Origin: Balneola sp.
GTDB taxonomy: Bacteria; Bacteroidota; Rhodothermia; Balneolales; Balneolaceae
Length of the DNA: 64,000 nt
Reading direction: 5' to 3'
NCBI GenBank assembly: GCA_002696035.1
Contig: NZQV01000021.1
Span: 98,991 to 162,990 of the forward strand
A model generated the notes under the pieces. That model did not search any database. It was not told the origin of the DNA and saw only the letters and a program-made list of their open reading frames with translations. Of the stretch, positions 27,555 to 36,596 are shown one piece after another; the first letter of the stretch is position 1, and each line of letters opens with the position of its first letter. The position numbers were made by a program, and so were the translations under genes.

Positions 27555-28514
27555 TCAGGATGACTCCTGTACACCGGCCGTTATTTCATGATCTTCGAGC
27601 CACTCAAATATAGCTTCAAAAGCGGTTGCACGTATCTCTTCTTGGGATAAAAAGACATCGTGAATGGCTCCTGAAATAACCGAAAAGTCAACTTCAGGGC
27701 CCAGCTTGGCTCCATATGAGCGGATGTGATGCACGTTCAGTACCATGTCGGTCTTTAGGATCACATCATTCCATTTTCTGTAAAAACTGGATTTGTCGGA
27801 ATGTAAGATGAGGATGGGAATATTGATCTCTGAGTGTTTGCGAAGGAATTTTTGAGCCCGGTATACCGCATAGACCCATTTGAAATAAGCCGGAAAGCCA
27901 TCAGCCGGTTTCCATTCGGTATTGTATTCCCACTCGCCATATTTCTTTTGAAGTATGCTGGCACTGTATAAATGCGAAAGTGATTTTTTTCGGGATGCAT
28001 AGGGCGCAAAAAAGGAGATCAGCCCGGAGGCAGGTAACAGTATTTTGCGGAGCCATTTAGGAAGGTTGAACTGCAGAAAGGGAGAATTAAAAATAGCCGC
28101 GCTGACCTTCCCTTTATACTTCCCTTTATTCAAATAATAACTTTGTATCAATGCTCCGGTAGAATGCCCCAGGAACAGCAGTTCCTGATCCGTTTCGCTA
28201 TGTATGACCTCGATGGCACGATCGATGTCTTCAAAATATTCGGTTATGGAACGGCAGTAGTTAGGGTGTTGGTGAGACAAGAGCGAACGCCCATATTTTC
28301 TGAGATCAAGAGCGTAGAAATTATACCCTGCATCATTGAACTGTTTAGCTACATGAGCCTGAAAAAAGTAATCGTTAAAGCCGTGAATGTACAGTACAGC
28401 GGGGCGGTTTGGCTCATTTAGCGGGGAATGGACAAGGGTTGCTATTACACGGCCTTCGTAGTCTTCTCCCAGTTCCAGCGTTTGTTCCTGGAAGTCATTT
28501 AGGTCAATGGACAT
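27555..28514 (-). CDS. alpha/beta hydrolase, serine aminopeptidase S33 type
   Basis: A 319-residue cytosolic hydrolase. The oxyanion/cap entry is YIHGFNDYFFQAHVA, the nucleophile elbow is FLGHSTGAL (Ser at about residue 120), the acid is likely in ILILHSDKSS and the His in ISGAIHDVFLS near the C-terminus. It resembles monoacylglycerol lipase-like proteins of the S33/Hydrolase_4 group, so an esterase or lysophospholipase role is likely; substrate unknown. Only 12 bases separate it from the DUF1801 gene upstream, suggesting co-transcription. Confidence 0.85.
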   Translation of the reverse strand: MSIDLNDFQEQTLELGEDYEGRVIATLVHSPLNEPNRPAVLYIHGFNDYFFQAHVAKQFNDAGYNFYALDLRKYGRSLLSHQHPNYCRSITEYFEDIDRAIEVIHSETDQELLFLGHSTGALIQSYYLNKGKYKGKVSAAIFNSPFLQFNLPKWLRKILLPASGLISFFAPYASRKKSLSHLYSASILQKKYGEWEYNTEWKPADGFPAYFKWVYAVYRAQKFLRKHSEINIPILILHSDKSSFYRKWNDVILKTDMVLNVHHIRSYGAKLGPEVDFSVISGAIHDVFLSQEEIRATAFEAIFEWLEDHEITAGVQESS

Positions 28515-28526
28515 CTCTTCTGTCAG

Positions 28527-28949
28527 TTAATTGGTTTCATAATTTTCTCTCATGTATTCTACTGATAAAGCTATCATTTTTTTGAGAATATCTTCCTCAA
28601 TATCTGCCAGATTGTTGATATATAAACAAGACTTTCCTGTTTTGTGCTTTCCCAGTTTATCAAGCAGATCATCATAATTCGAAAAGCCGGACATGAGGTA
28701 CAAACTTATACTTTTCTTTCTGTTGCTAAAACCCACAAGCATCCAGTCTCCTTCGCGGCCACTTTTGTATATATAGTGATAACTGCCATAGCCCACAATG
28801 CTATCACCCCACATACTGCCGGGTTTTCCGGTGGCATCCTGCATCATTTTGTGAATGGAAATACAATCTTTTTTGCGTTGGTCGTCATCAATAGCATTGA
28901 GGTAATCCTCAACACTGGAGTCGTTCTTTTGGGTCTTAAGTTCAGCCAT
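28527..28949 (-). CDS. DUF1801 (YdhG-like) protein
   Basis: The 140-residue protein has the DUF1801 landmarks: SVEDYLNAIDDDQRKKDC at the N-terminus, GSMWGDSIVGYGSYHY, and FSNRKKSISLYLMSGF. The fold is shared with frataxin-like iron-binding YdhG proteins, but the biochemical function is not established. It is small, soluble, and the first gene of the minus-strand group with the hydrolase and CBS genes. Its promoter must lie in the 88-base spacer shared with the divergent transporter gene. Confidence 0.85.
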   Translation of the reverse strand: MAELKTQKNDSSVEDYLNAIDDDQRKKDCISIHKMMQDATGKPGSMWGDSIVGYGSYHYIYKSGREGDWMLVGFSNRKKSISLYLMSGFSNYDDLLDKLGKHKTGKSCLYINNLADIEEDILKKMIALSVEYMRENYETN

Positions 28950-29037
28950 AGGTGCATGTTTTTAAAAGCAGTGAAAAAGTATCATATTACGAAATATTGG
29001 TTTGAGATTTTAAAAGTTACATACTATATACTCAACG

Positions 29038-30273
29038 ATGAAAAATCCATTGAGAAAATATTTTGGTCCGAGTACGTTGGTTGCGGCTGCATTTATTGGG
29101 CCGGGAACGGTTACAGTATGTACGCTGGCCGGAGTCAGATCGGGATATTCGCTGCTTTGGGCACTGCTTTTCTCAACCATAGCTACCATCATACTACAGG
29201 AAATGACCGGGCGGTTAGGCATTGTAACGCAAAAAGGATTTGGCGAAGCTATTCGTGATAATCTGGGGAACCCGGTACTTAAAACGATGGGAATTTTATT
29301 GGTTCTGAGTGCCATATTGATCGGCAATATTGCATACGAAGGAGGGAATATATCCGGAGCAGTATTGGGGTGGGAGGAATTTTTTGTTGGATTTGATGTG
29401 AGTTTATTTGGTACCACTATTCAGCTGACATCTGTCCTGATCGGGCTGGTAGCTTTTTGGGTGTTATTCTTCGGAAGTTTTAAACGCATTGTAGCAGTGA
29501 TGACGGCACTTGTTGGGGTGATGAGTGTTGTATTTATTACCACGGCTGTTGTCATTCAACCTGATATGTCAGCGATACTAAAAGGCTTGTTTATTCCTGT
29601 GGCCGATACCGGTGAATTGTTTACTGTCATTGCTTTGATCGGTACCACGGTAGTGCCTTATAATCTTTTCCTGCATGCCTCTACCGTACAGGAGCGCTAC
29701 AAATATGTATCCCAACTCTCAGAGATGCGAGTTGAAAATGCGGTTGGAATTATTTTAGGCGGGCTCATCTCTATGTGTGTGGTAATTACAAGTGCAGCCG
29801 CTGCCGACGGAAGCCTGGCTGAGGTGAAGACCGCAGCTGATATGGCTCAGCAGCTGGAGCCGTTACTGGGTAACTGGGCACGGGCCTTTATGAGCATAGG
29901 CTTGTTTGCAGCAGGAATTACATCCGCAATCACGGCGCCCCTGGCAGCCGCTTATGCCACCAAAGGAGTCTTTGGCTGGAGAGATGATCTGAAAGATATT
30001 CGATTCCGGGCAGTTTGGATTATAGTACTGTTTAGCGGGATGATATTTTCTATGTTCAGCATCAATCCCGTACAGCTTATTGAATTTGCACAGGTGGCCA
30101 ATGGAATCACACTGCCGGTAATTGCTGTTTTCTTGATGTACATAATGAACAAACCTCTTTTGCTTGGGCCAAGTCGCAATTCAACCCGACAAAATATATT
30201 TGGGATAATTGTGATAGTGGTAACCTTGCTGGTGGGGTTCAGAAGTTTAAATTCAGTCTTTAATTTCCTTTGA
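29038..30273 (+). CDS. Nramp-fold transporter lacking metal ligands; candidate 5-oxoproline carrier
   Basis: A 411-residue membrane protein with about 11 helices and clear Nramp ancestry: GPSTLVAAAFIGPGT aligns with helix 1 of MntH, and the following SGYSLLWALLF and RLGIVT match as well. The helix-1 metal-binding DPGN is GPGT (residues 21-24) and the helix-6 MPH is VPY (206-208), so the Asp, Asn, Met and His of metal-carrying Nramps are all replaced. It leads directly (stop to ATG two bases) into pxpA-pxpB-pxpC. Bacillus subtilis has an Nramp-like gene, ycsG, in the equivalent locus. Uptake of 5-oxoproline or a related organic anion is inferred. Confidence 0.85.
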   Translation: MKNPLRKYFGPSTLVAAAFIGPGTVTVCTLAGVRSGYSLLWALLFSTIATIILQEMTGRLGIVTQKGFGEAIRDNLGNPVLKTMGILLVLSAILIGNIAYEGGNISGAVLGWEEFFVGFDVSLFGTTIQLTSVLIGLVAFWVLFFGSFKRIVAVMTALVGVMSVVFITTAVVIQPDMSAILKGLFIPVADTGELFTVIALIGTTVVPYNLFLHASTVQERYKYVSQLSEMRVENAVGIILGGLISMCVVITSAAAADGSLAEVKTAADMAQQLEPLLGNWARAFMSIGLFAAGITSAITAPLAAAYATKGVFGWRDDLKDIRFRAVWIIVLFSGMIFSMFSINPVQLIEFAQVANGITLPVIAVFLMYIMNKPLLLGPSRNSTRQNIFGIIVIVVTLLVGFRSLNSVFNFL

Positions 30274-30275
30274 TC

Positions 30276-31031
30276 ATGATCTCTAAACTTGATATAAACT
30301 GCGATCTCGGTGAATTCTACGGAATTTATGACGAAAAGCGTGATTCGAAGATCATGCCCTATATTTCAAGCTGTAATATAGCATGTGGGTTTCATTCCGG
30401 GGATCCTGTTGCCATCCAAAAAACCATCCGGCTGGCTTTAGAAAATGAGGTAGCTATTGGAGCACATCCATCTTATCCCGACCTGCAGGGTTTTGGCCGC
30501 CGGGTTATGAATTTATCACCCGAAGAACTGGAAGCCTGTGTGTTGTATCAGGTTTCTGCGCTAAAAGGAATGACGGAATCGCTGGGAGGAACGCTGCATC
30601 ATGTAAAGCCGCACGGGGCTTTGTATAATCACGCCTCAAAAAACGAAGAAACAGCACTGGGAATTGTGAAGGCCATAGTGCAGGTACATCAGGATATGCT
30701 GATCTACGCGCCTGCTAATTCTGTATTAAGTAAGGTGGCCAAAGACGCTGGTCTACAGGTACGGAGTGAAGTTTTTGCAGATCGCCGATATGAAGATGAC
30801 CTGAGTTTACGATCCCGGAAGCTGGATGGGGCGGTGCTTCACCAAACAGAGGAAGTATTGAAACAGCTCGGAAATTTTTTGAATGGAAAAGTAGAGACTC
30901 ACGGAGAGCTGGAACTTTCAATTGAAGCCGAAACCATATGCCTGCATAGCGATACAGAAGGTGCAGAGGTTCTGGCTGCGGATATCCACGAATATTTGAA
31001 GAAGCAAAATGTTGAAGTCACTGCTTATTAA
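30276..31031 (+). CDS. pxpA: 5-oxoprolinase subunit A
   Basis: LamB/YcsF family; the ATP-dependent PxpABC complex opens 5-oxo-L-proline to glutamate. The start ISKLDINCDLGEFYG, then SCNIACGFHSGDP, AIGAHPSYPDLQGFGRR and VKPHGALYN are the family's metal/substrate segments, with VFADRRYEDD later. The ATG at 30276 is chosen; TTG at 30270 overlaps the transporter stop. Length 251 is typical. It overlaps pxpB by 23 bases, so the four genes form one operon. Confidence 0.95.
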   Translation: MISKLDINCDLGEFYGIYDEKRDSKIMPYISSCNIACGFHSGDPVAIQKTIRLALENEVAIGAHPSYPDLQGFGRRVMNLSPEELEACVLYQVSALKGMTESLGGTLHHVKPHGALYNHASKNEETALGIVKAIVQVHQDMLIYAPANSVLSKVAKDAGLQVRSEVFADRRYEDDLSLRSRKLDGAVLHQTEEVLKQLGNFLNGKVETHGELELSIEAETICLHSDTEGAEVLAADIHEYLKKQNVEVTAY

Positions 31032-31695
31032 TGAAAAAGAGTGGGAAGCTTTTTTCCTGAGTGAACAAGCACTGACTATTTCCCCAAAAGGAAAGTTCAG
31101 CTTAAATGATATTCACCAGGCTTTTCGCGTACTGGAGGGAGCCGGGATTACGGGATTGGTAGATATTATTCCTGCATACGAAAGCATTGCTTTGATCTTT
31201 GAGGGAATTGTCCACGAATTATCGGATGCAGTTGATGAAATTCAAAAAGCCATAAAGCAAGTGGATATCAACGAGTTTGAGACCAACACGATAGAAGTAC
31301 CGGTTTGCTATAAATTTGGACTTGATTGGGAAGAAGTTGAAGCGAACACAGCATTGTCTCAGAAAGAGATCATAGAGATCCATTCATCCGGAACGTATAC
31401 GGTATCTATGATGGGATTTCAGCCTGGCTTTCTATATCTGTCGGGCTTGCACGAAGCTTTGTCTTGTCCCCGTAAAACCAACCCTCGAACTAAGATCCCG
31501 GCGGGTTCTGTGGGAATTGGGGGCAGTCAGACCGGCATCTATGCTATGGAAAGTCCGGGCGGCTGGCAGATCATAGGAAGGACACCAAAGCATTTCTTTG
31601 ATGTTCTTAGTAATCCCCCAATTCAAATACGTCCCGGAGATAGAGTCCGGTTCACCCCAATAACAGAGCAGCAGTTTACAGAGTGGGAGGACTGA
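31009..31695 (+). CDS. pxpB: 5-oxoprolinase subunit B
   Basis: KipI/PxpB family, 228 residues. Landmarks are the N-terminal ferredoxin-like part (GITGLVDIIPAYESIALIF), the VPVCYKFGLDWEEV linker and the cyclophilin-like barrel with MMGFQPGFLYLSGLHEAL, PRKTNPRTKIPAGSVGIGG, and SPGGWQIIGRTP. In B. subtilis the homologue KipI also inhibits the sporulation kinase KinA, but here the operon context points to oxoprolinase activity. It starts inside pxpA and its TGA overlaps the pxpC ATG. Confidence 0.95.
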   Translation: MLKSLLINEKEWEAFFLSEQALTISPKGKFSLNDIHQAFRVLEGAGITGLVDIIPAYESIALIFEGIVHELSDAVDEIQKAIKQVDINEFETNTIEVPVCYKFGLDWEEVEANTALSQKEIIEIHSSGTYTVSMMGFQPGFLYLSGLHEALSCPRKTNPRTKIPAGSVGIGGSQTGIYAMESPGGWQIIGRTPKHFFDVLSNPPIQIRPGDRVRFTPITEQQFTEWED

Positions 31696-32615
31696 TGGGA
31701 GCACTTGAGGTTTTGGAACCGGGATTTTTCACCACCGTTCAGGATGATGGACGTTCAGGATACCGCAAGTTTGGCGTTCCTGTTGGAGGTGCTATGGATG
31801 GATATGCTCAAAAATCAGCCAATTGGCTGGTGGGAAATGATGCTGGCGCACCGGTTTTGGAAATGACCTTAAAAGGCGGCTCATTTCGGTTTCTGCATCA
31901 AGCCGTGATAGGAATGGCGGGTGCCGAATCGGCAATATCTGTAAATGGGAAACAAACTTCACGCTACAAAACGTTGAAGCTGGAAGCCGGGGATGTACTC
32001 GGTATTGGAAACGTCACTTCAGGGTGCAGGGTGTACCTGGCAGTGGCTGGAAATTGGGATTTGGATAAAGTAATGGGCAGCTATTCCACGAACAGTCAGG
32101 CCAAGTTTGGCGGCTTTCAGGGAAGAAAACTTCGAAGTGGGGATCAGCTGGAATGGGAGGAACCGGGGAATGATCAACAGGTCAGGGAAATCCCGCGTAA
32201 GCTCCAACCATATTTTGGCAGTTCATTCCAGATCCGAATTTTGGCAGGACCTGAGTGGGATTGGCTTCCTGAAAATGAGCAGAAAAGGTTTTTATCTTCT
32301 GAATTTGAGGTGAAGACCGAAAGCAATCGAATGGGTATCCGGTTAAAGGCTTCAGGGGGTATTCAAACTAGTGGTGAGGAGATGATGTCGGCTCCGGTTG
32401 TCCCGGGTATGGTCCAGATGCCCCCAAATGGTGCCCCCATTATTTTGATGAACGATGCACAGTCAGTAGGCGGCTATCCAAGAGTGGCTAAAGTGGTGGA
32501 TGCCGACCTGTGGAGGCTGGGACAGGTTTGGCCACCTTCGAAGATCCATTTCAAAAAAGTGTCCAGAAAAGAGGCTATAAAACTGAGAGCTTTTCAAGAA
32601 AATCTTTTATACTAA
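31695..32615 (+). CDS. pxpC: 5-oxoprolinase subunit C
   Basis: KipA/PxpC family, biotin-dependent-carboxylase-like fold. ATG at 31695 is coupled to the pxpB stop (TGATG) and has GGGAGG four bases upstream; GTG at 31683 is possible. Family segments: VLEPGFFTTVQDDGRSGYRK, GVPVGGAMDGYAQKSANWLVG, GGFQGRKLRSGD, and the C-terminal GYPRVAKVVDADLWRLGQ. About 306 residues, normal. With pxpA and pxpB it completes the oxoprolinase; damaged or free 5-oxoproline would be recycled to glutamate. Confidence 0.95.
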   Translation: MGALEVLEPGFFTTVQDDGRSGYRKFGVPVGGAMDGYAQKSANWLVGNDAGAPVLEMTLKGGSFRFLHQAVIGMAGAESAISVNGKQTSRYKTLKLEAGDVLGIGNVTSGCRVYLAVAGNWDLDKVMGSYSTNSQAKFGGFQGRKLRSGDQLEWEEPGNDQQVREIPRKLQPYFGSSFQIRILAGPEWDWLPENEQKRFLSSEFEVKTESNRMGIRLKASGGIQTSGEEMMSAPVVPGMVQMPPNGAPIILMNDAQSVGGYPRVAKVVDADLWRLGQVWPPSKIHFKKVSRKEAIKLRAFQENLLY

Positions 32616-32637
32616 AGAAAAGCTGACATCAAGAAGT

Positions 32638-34311
32638 ATGAGAAAAATTAAAACCCTTTTTATAATAATTGGCATTCTTTTGCCAACCAGTCTTTTATTT
32701 GCACAAACAACGGTCAATTCCGATGAGATTGTTGGTAAGATCTTAACGGAAGAAGATATTCGCCACATATGTGAACTCGATTACCTGGATGTGGATGCGA
32801 ACACATTCATCCCTCATAGAGAGCTGAGAAACAAAGATGGGGGAGGCTCAAAAAGAGCAAATATTCAGGCAGACTTTGTAGGAGGATGGCCACAAGAAGC
32901 GATCAATGCTTTTGAGTATGCTATGGATGTGTGGGAAAGCCATATTGATTCTCCGATTCCCATCCGTGTAGTTGCAAACTGGAACAGAGATCTTGGAGAA
33001 AATACACTGGGAAGTGCAGGCCCTACACTGATCATTCAGTTGCAAAATGAAGACGGACTTACATACTATCCTATTGCTTTAGCAAGTGCTGTAAGTGAGG
33101 TAGATTATGTCGCAGAATCGCAAGGCGGCCCAAATGAAGTTGATTACGATATAACCGTAAACATGAACGCTAATTTTCCAAGCTGGTATTTTGGGACGGA
33201 TGCACAAACTCCCTCCGGTCAGTGGGATTTTGTAACCGTAGTACTGCACGAAGTTGGCCACGGACTGGGTTTTACGGGCTCGGTAAGGGAATCCGGTGGA
33301 GGTTCAGCTCAAATGGGATTCGGATTTCCTGTTGCTCCAATTATATATGATCGCTTTGTGATCGACGGAAATGGAAATAATCTTACTAATAGAAGTACCT
33401 ACGGAAACCCTTCCCAAAGTTTGTTTAATGCTGTAACAGGATCTGTTGGAGGGATATATTTTGCAGGACTTCAGACTATTGGAAGTTATGATGGAAGCCC
33501 GGTTCCACTTTATGATCCCAGCGAGTGGAATCAGGGCTCAAGTTATTCTCACGTAGATCTTAATACATTTACAGGCACACCTGATGCGCTGATGCGCCCT
33601 CAAATAAGCAGTGCATTTGCCATCCATTCACCAGGTTCTGTAGTGTGTACAATATTTGGGGATATGGGATGGCCCCTTGGCGAATCCTGTGCAGCAGAAA
33701 CGGGAACAGAATCACAAATTGTGGTACATGAATTTGAAACCGGAGAAATTGATTTCGGTGTTACCAACGAGGGGAAGTCGCTTTCTAATTCGGTGACAAT
33801 TTCGAATGCAGCCGGTGCTTCAGATCCTCTTGTAGCTCGGATAGCTGTATCAGGTGAATCTTCTTTTAGGACAAATAGTCAAACCAGGTTTTTGGTCCTG
33901 CAACCTGGTGAGAAACAGGAAATACCTATTTTATTCGCCCCATCCTCAGAGGGAGTTACTACTTCTGAATTGGTTATTACTCACAACAGTCAGGTATTAG
34001 AAAATCCTATATCCTTGATTTTGAAAGGCGAGGCCCTGGAAAGAGAAACCACGTTCATTCTGGAACAAAATTATCCCAACCCTTTCAATAGTACAACACG
34101 TATTCCATATGCATTATCGGAACAGGCAAACGTGCGAATTGATGTGTACGACGCATTGGGTCGCCACGTGAAAACCCTCTTAGATGAACAGCAATCGCCC
34201 GGAAGATACAATCAGGTTTTGCAGGCCAATGATCTTTCCAGTGGTTTGTTTATATACCGCATTATGGTTGATGGGGAAAGTGCAACAGGGAAGTTACTTT
34301 ACACGAAATAA
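32638..34311 (+). CDS. secreted zinc metalloprotease-like protein with C-terminal sorting domain
   Basis: Signal peptide (ending about LLFAQT), a metalloprotease-like domain (about 45-345) with LHEVGHGLGFTGS, giving two zinc His and the catalytic Glu of an HExxHxxxx motif, an immunoglobulin-like ASH/choice-of-anchor domain (about 360-460, FAPSSEGVTTSELVITHNSQ) and a C-terminal type IX sorting domain (470-557: LEQNYPNPFNSTTRIPYALS, SSGLFIYRIMVDG, ending LYTK). It should be secreted and anchored by the Por system. It stands alone after the pxp operon. Substrate unknown. Confidence 0.85.
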   Translation: MRKIKTLFIIIGILLPTSLLFAQTTVNSDEIVGKILTEEDIRHICELDYLDVDANTFIPHRELRNKDGGGSKRANIQADFVGGWPQEAINAFEYAMDVWESHIDSPIPIRVVANWNRDLGENTLGSAGPTLIIQLQNEDGLTYYPIALASAVSEVDYVAESQGGPNEVDYDITVNMNANFPSWYFGTDAQTPSGQWDFVTVVLHEVGHGLGFTGSVRESGGGSAQMGFGFPVAPIIYDRFVIDGNGNNLTNRSTYGNPSQSLFNAVTGSVGGIYFAGLQTIGSYDGSPVPLYDPSEWNQGSSYSHVDLNTFTGTPDALMRPQISSAFAIHSPGSVVCTIFGDMGWPLGESCAAETGTESQIVVHEFETGEIDFGVTNEGKSLSNSVTISNAAGASDPLVARIAVSGESSFRTNSQTRFLVLQPGEKQEIPILFAPSSEGVTTSELVITHNSQVLENPISLILKGEALERETTFILEQNYPNPFNSTTRIPYALSEQANVRIDVYDALGRHVKTLLDEQQSPGRYNQVLQANDLSSGLFIYRIMVDGESATGKLLYTK

Positions 34312-34328
34312 ATCGCCGATTTTTTAGT
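34311..34328 (+). terminator. weak terminator-like hairpin
   Basis: AAATC-GCC-GATTT immediately after the stop codon of the metalloprotease gene, followed by further Ts. The 5-bp stem is short, so function is uncertain. The rest of the spacer to 34476 holds nothing recognisable. Confidence 0.35.
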
Positions 34329-34476
34329 ATGAGCTTTTCTAAAAAGGGGTTGAATACATCTTTTATTTGTAGGGGCTGAGTGTCATTCAAAGGAAGAGTA
34401 TTTTAGAAAATTAATTAGTGTTTTTTACTTAAAAGCTCTTATATAGATGAAAGCATTTTAAAAAAGGGCTCTTGCG

Positions 34477-36372
34477 TTGCGTGATCTTATCGAGAAATAC
34501 AGGCTTTTGGTATCCATAGGGTTAGGTTTGCTGATCACTATTCTGGTGTTATTATTATGGTTGAACTATCAGCAGACCTTAAAGAAGAATCAAGTCAATA
34601 AAATCACTGAGACGGCTCAACTGCTTACGGGGCAGTTTCAGGAAGTTGTTCAGAATAACATACAGACTCTTGAGAACTTTGGAGACAGGCTGGAAAATAC
34701 AAACGGTGCTTTTTTTGATTATTGGGATTCTGAGGCCGATCAGATCGTTGAACAGGATTCCTCGTTCTTGTTTTTGGAATGGATAGACCGTTCGATGGTG
34801 ATCAGGCGGGTAAATCCTGCAGAGGAGAATCAGGAAGCCGTTGGCCTGGACATATCGGAACTGGATTACCGACGGGATAACTGGCTGCAGGCAAAGCGGG
34901 ATTCAACTATTAACTTTACGCATTGGCTGGAATTGGTTCAGGGGAGAAATGCCTTTCTGATGGATCTTCCGGTGTACTATGATGGGCGTTTTCAAGGTAC
35001 GGTTACAGCCGGAATGGATCTGAGCCCTCAGTTCAATAAGATCATGCAGGGACTCGATCAATATCATATTCAGGTAAGGGATGCCCGGGAGGCGGTTTTC
35101 TACGAATTCGGGGAGCCTACAGAGAATGGCGTTTTCAATGACATTATTGTTGAAAACGTGATCAGGTTAGAGAATACAAACTCAGGAAACTGGACGGTCA
35201 GGGTAGTACCGAATCAGGTTTTCTGGGATGAGAATTTTGCCTGGGAATCATATATGAACCTGATCCTGGCTCTGATCCTGGGACTTATGGTCTCTGTGAT
35301 ATTTTACTTTATGGAAGCATCCTTCCTTGCCGAGAAAAAAGAGGCGCACGCCAATGAGAAAATACGGGCACTCATTGAATCGGCCCCGGTAGCCATCTAT
35401 GCCATTGACACCGATGGCGTGGTGCAAGATTTTTGGAATGAAGCAGCCGAAAAGATGCTGGGCTGGAAACAAGAAGAAGTTTTGGGAAATTTTATGCCCC
35501 ATGTGGAAGGGGAATGGGCCGACCATTTTCATGGACTGATGCAAAAGACACTAACGGATGGGAATATCAGAAACAAAGAGATCATCCGTAATCGTAAAGA
35601 CGGCACTCCCATACATTTAAGGCTGAATGTAGGACGTATAGTCAGAGATCGGGCCAACAATCCCCTGATGCTGGCCATTCTGGAGGATATCACCAAAGAA
35701 AAAGAATATCAGGAGCAACTTGAGAATTCTGTACGTGAAAAAGAAGTATTGCTTTCTGAGATCCATCACAGGGTTAAAAATAATCTCGCTATTATAGCCG
35801 GACTCATAGAGCTGCAGAACAATGAAATTGAGGATCAGCGACTGCAAGACATTCTCTATGAAACACAGAACCGGATCTATTCAATATCCGGTGTGCACGA
35901 ACTGCTTTATAACACCGACAGCTTTACTGATATTACCTTTGAGGAGTATGCGGTAAAACTGGTGGACCGGATACAACGCATGTTCCAGAAGAACGATCAA
36001 AAAGTGAATATTGAATATGATTTTGGCTCCATCCTTTTCAATATAAATCAGGCTATTCCCCTTGGCCTGCTGCTCAATGAACTTGTTACAAACTCCTTTA
36101 AACATGCATTTAAGGATGTTGAACAAGGCAAGATCGAGATCTTCTTCAGCCAAAACGCGAATACCATACATGTTAAGTATAAAGATAATGGTCAGGGATT
36201 CGACGACAAGGTATTCCTCCAATCCAAAACTCTGGGTATAACTCTCATCAAAACACTGATAGATCAGCTTGGGGCCGACTACAGCATCAGCACCGAAAAT
36301 GGATTCTACTTCACTTTTACGTTTGAGATCGAAAGTGGCAAGGCAAATAAAGGATCCGCTTCAAATCTTTGA
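34477..36372 (+). CDS. membrane sensor histidine kinase, PAS and HisKA_2
   Basis: Starts at TTG 34477 with AAAAAGGG upstream. Layout of the 631 residues: TM1 (about 10-29), an extracytoplasmic sensor region (30-255), TM2 (about 260-283, NLILALILGLMVSVIFYF), a PAS domain (about 295-405, IESAPVAIYAIDTDGVVQDF) and a HisKA_2 dimerisation/phosphoacceptor domain with EIHHRVKNNLAIIAGLIELQ (about 428-447), then a HATPase (about 530-625: LLNELVTNSFKHAF, DNGQGFDD). HisKA_2 kinases often signal through orphan or stress-type response regulators; none is encoded nearby. Confidence 0.92.
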   Translation: MRDLIEKYRLLVSIGLGLLITILVLLLWLNYQQTLKKNQVNKITETAQLLTGQFQEVVQNNIQTLENFGDRLENTNGAFFDYWDSEADQIVEQDSSFLFLEWIDRSMVIRRVNPAEENQEAVGLDISELDYRRDNWLQAKRDSTINFTHWLELVQGRNAFLMDLPVYYDGRFQGTVTAGMDLSPQFNKIMQGLDQYHIQVRDAREAVFYEFGEPTENGVFNDIIVENVIRLENTNSGNWTVRVVPNQVFWDENFAWESYMNLILALILGLMVSVIFYFMEASFLAEKKEAHANEKIRALIESAPVAIYAIDTDGVVQDFWNEAAEKMLGWKQEEVLGNFMPHVEGEWADHFHGLMQKTLTDGNIRNKEIIRNRKDGTPIHLRLNVGRIVRDRANNPLMLAILEDITKEKEYQEQLENSVREKEVLLSEIHHRVKNNLAIIAGLIELQNNEIEDQRLQDILYETQNRIYSISGVHELLYNTDSFTDITFEEYAVKLVDRIQRMFQKNDQKVNIEYDFGSILFNINQAIPLGLLLNELVTNSFKHAFKDVEQGKIEIFFSQNANTIHVKYKDNGQGFDDKVFLQSKTLGITLIKTLIDQLGADYSISTENGFYFTFTFEIESGKANKGSASNL

Positions 36373-36390
36373 ATCTAATTGTAAGAAGCA

Positions 36391-36425
36391 AAAAAATAGC
36401 CCTGCAAGAGTTTTCTTACAGGGCT
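36391..36425 (-). terminator. rho-independent terminator of tRNA-Leu
   Basis: On the minus strand AGCCCTG (36425-36419) pairs with CAGGGCT (36404-36398), and the stem is extended inside by an AAG/CTT pairing after one mismatch. It is followed by A and six Ts (36396-36391). It starts four bases after the tRNA 3' end. Confidence 0.85.
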
Positions 36426-36428
36426 GAG

Positions 36429-36510
36429 TACCCGAGAGAGGACTTGAACCTCCACGTCCGAAGACATACGCACCTGAAGCGCACGCGTCTACCAATTCCG
36501 CCACTCGGGC
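36429..36510 (-). tRNA. tRNA-Leu (anticodon CAG)
   Basis: The minus strand folds as a class II tRNA: acceptor GCCCGAG with CTCGGGT plus discriminator A; D arm with AATTGGTAGA; anticodon loop TTCAGGT with CAG at 36476-36474; a long variable arm with a TCTTCGGA hairpin; and T arm GGAGG-TTCAAGT-CCTCT. The 3' CCA is not encoded. A terminator follows at once. It lies 86 bases downstream of the dienelactone hydrolase gene on the same strand. Confidence 0.96.
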
Positions 36511-36596
36511 ATAAAAAATCCCAAACCAATAACTTGATTCGGGATTCCAAAGATAGGGAGATTTTATACTTATTTCATACTGCGATATTCAATTTT

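Noticed and set aside
29038..30273. Manganese or iron transporter MntH
   Set aside because: The fold matches, but the ligand residues of helices 1 and 6 are replaced, and the operon context is 5-oxoproline metabolism.
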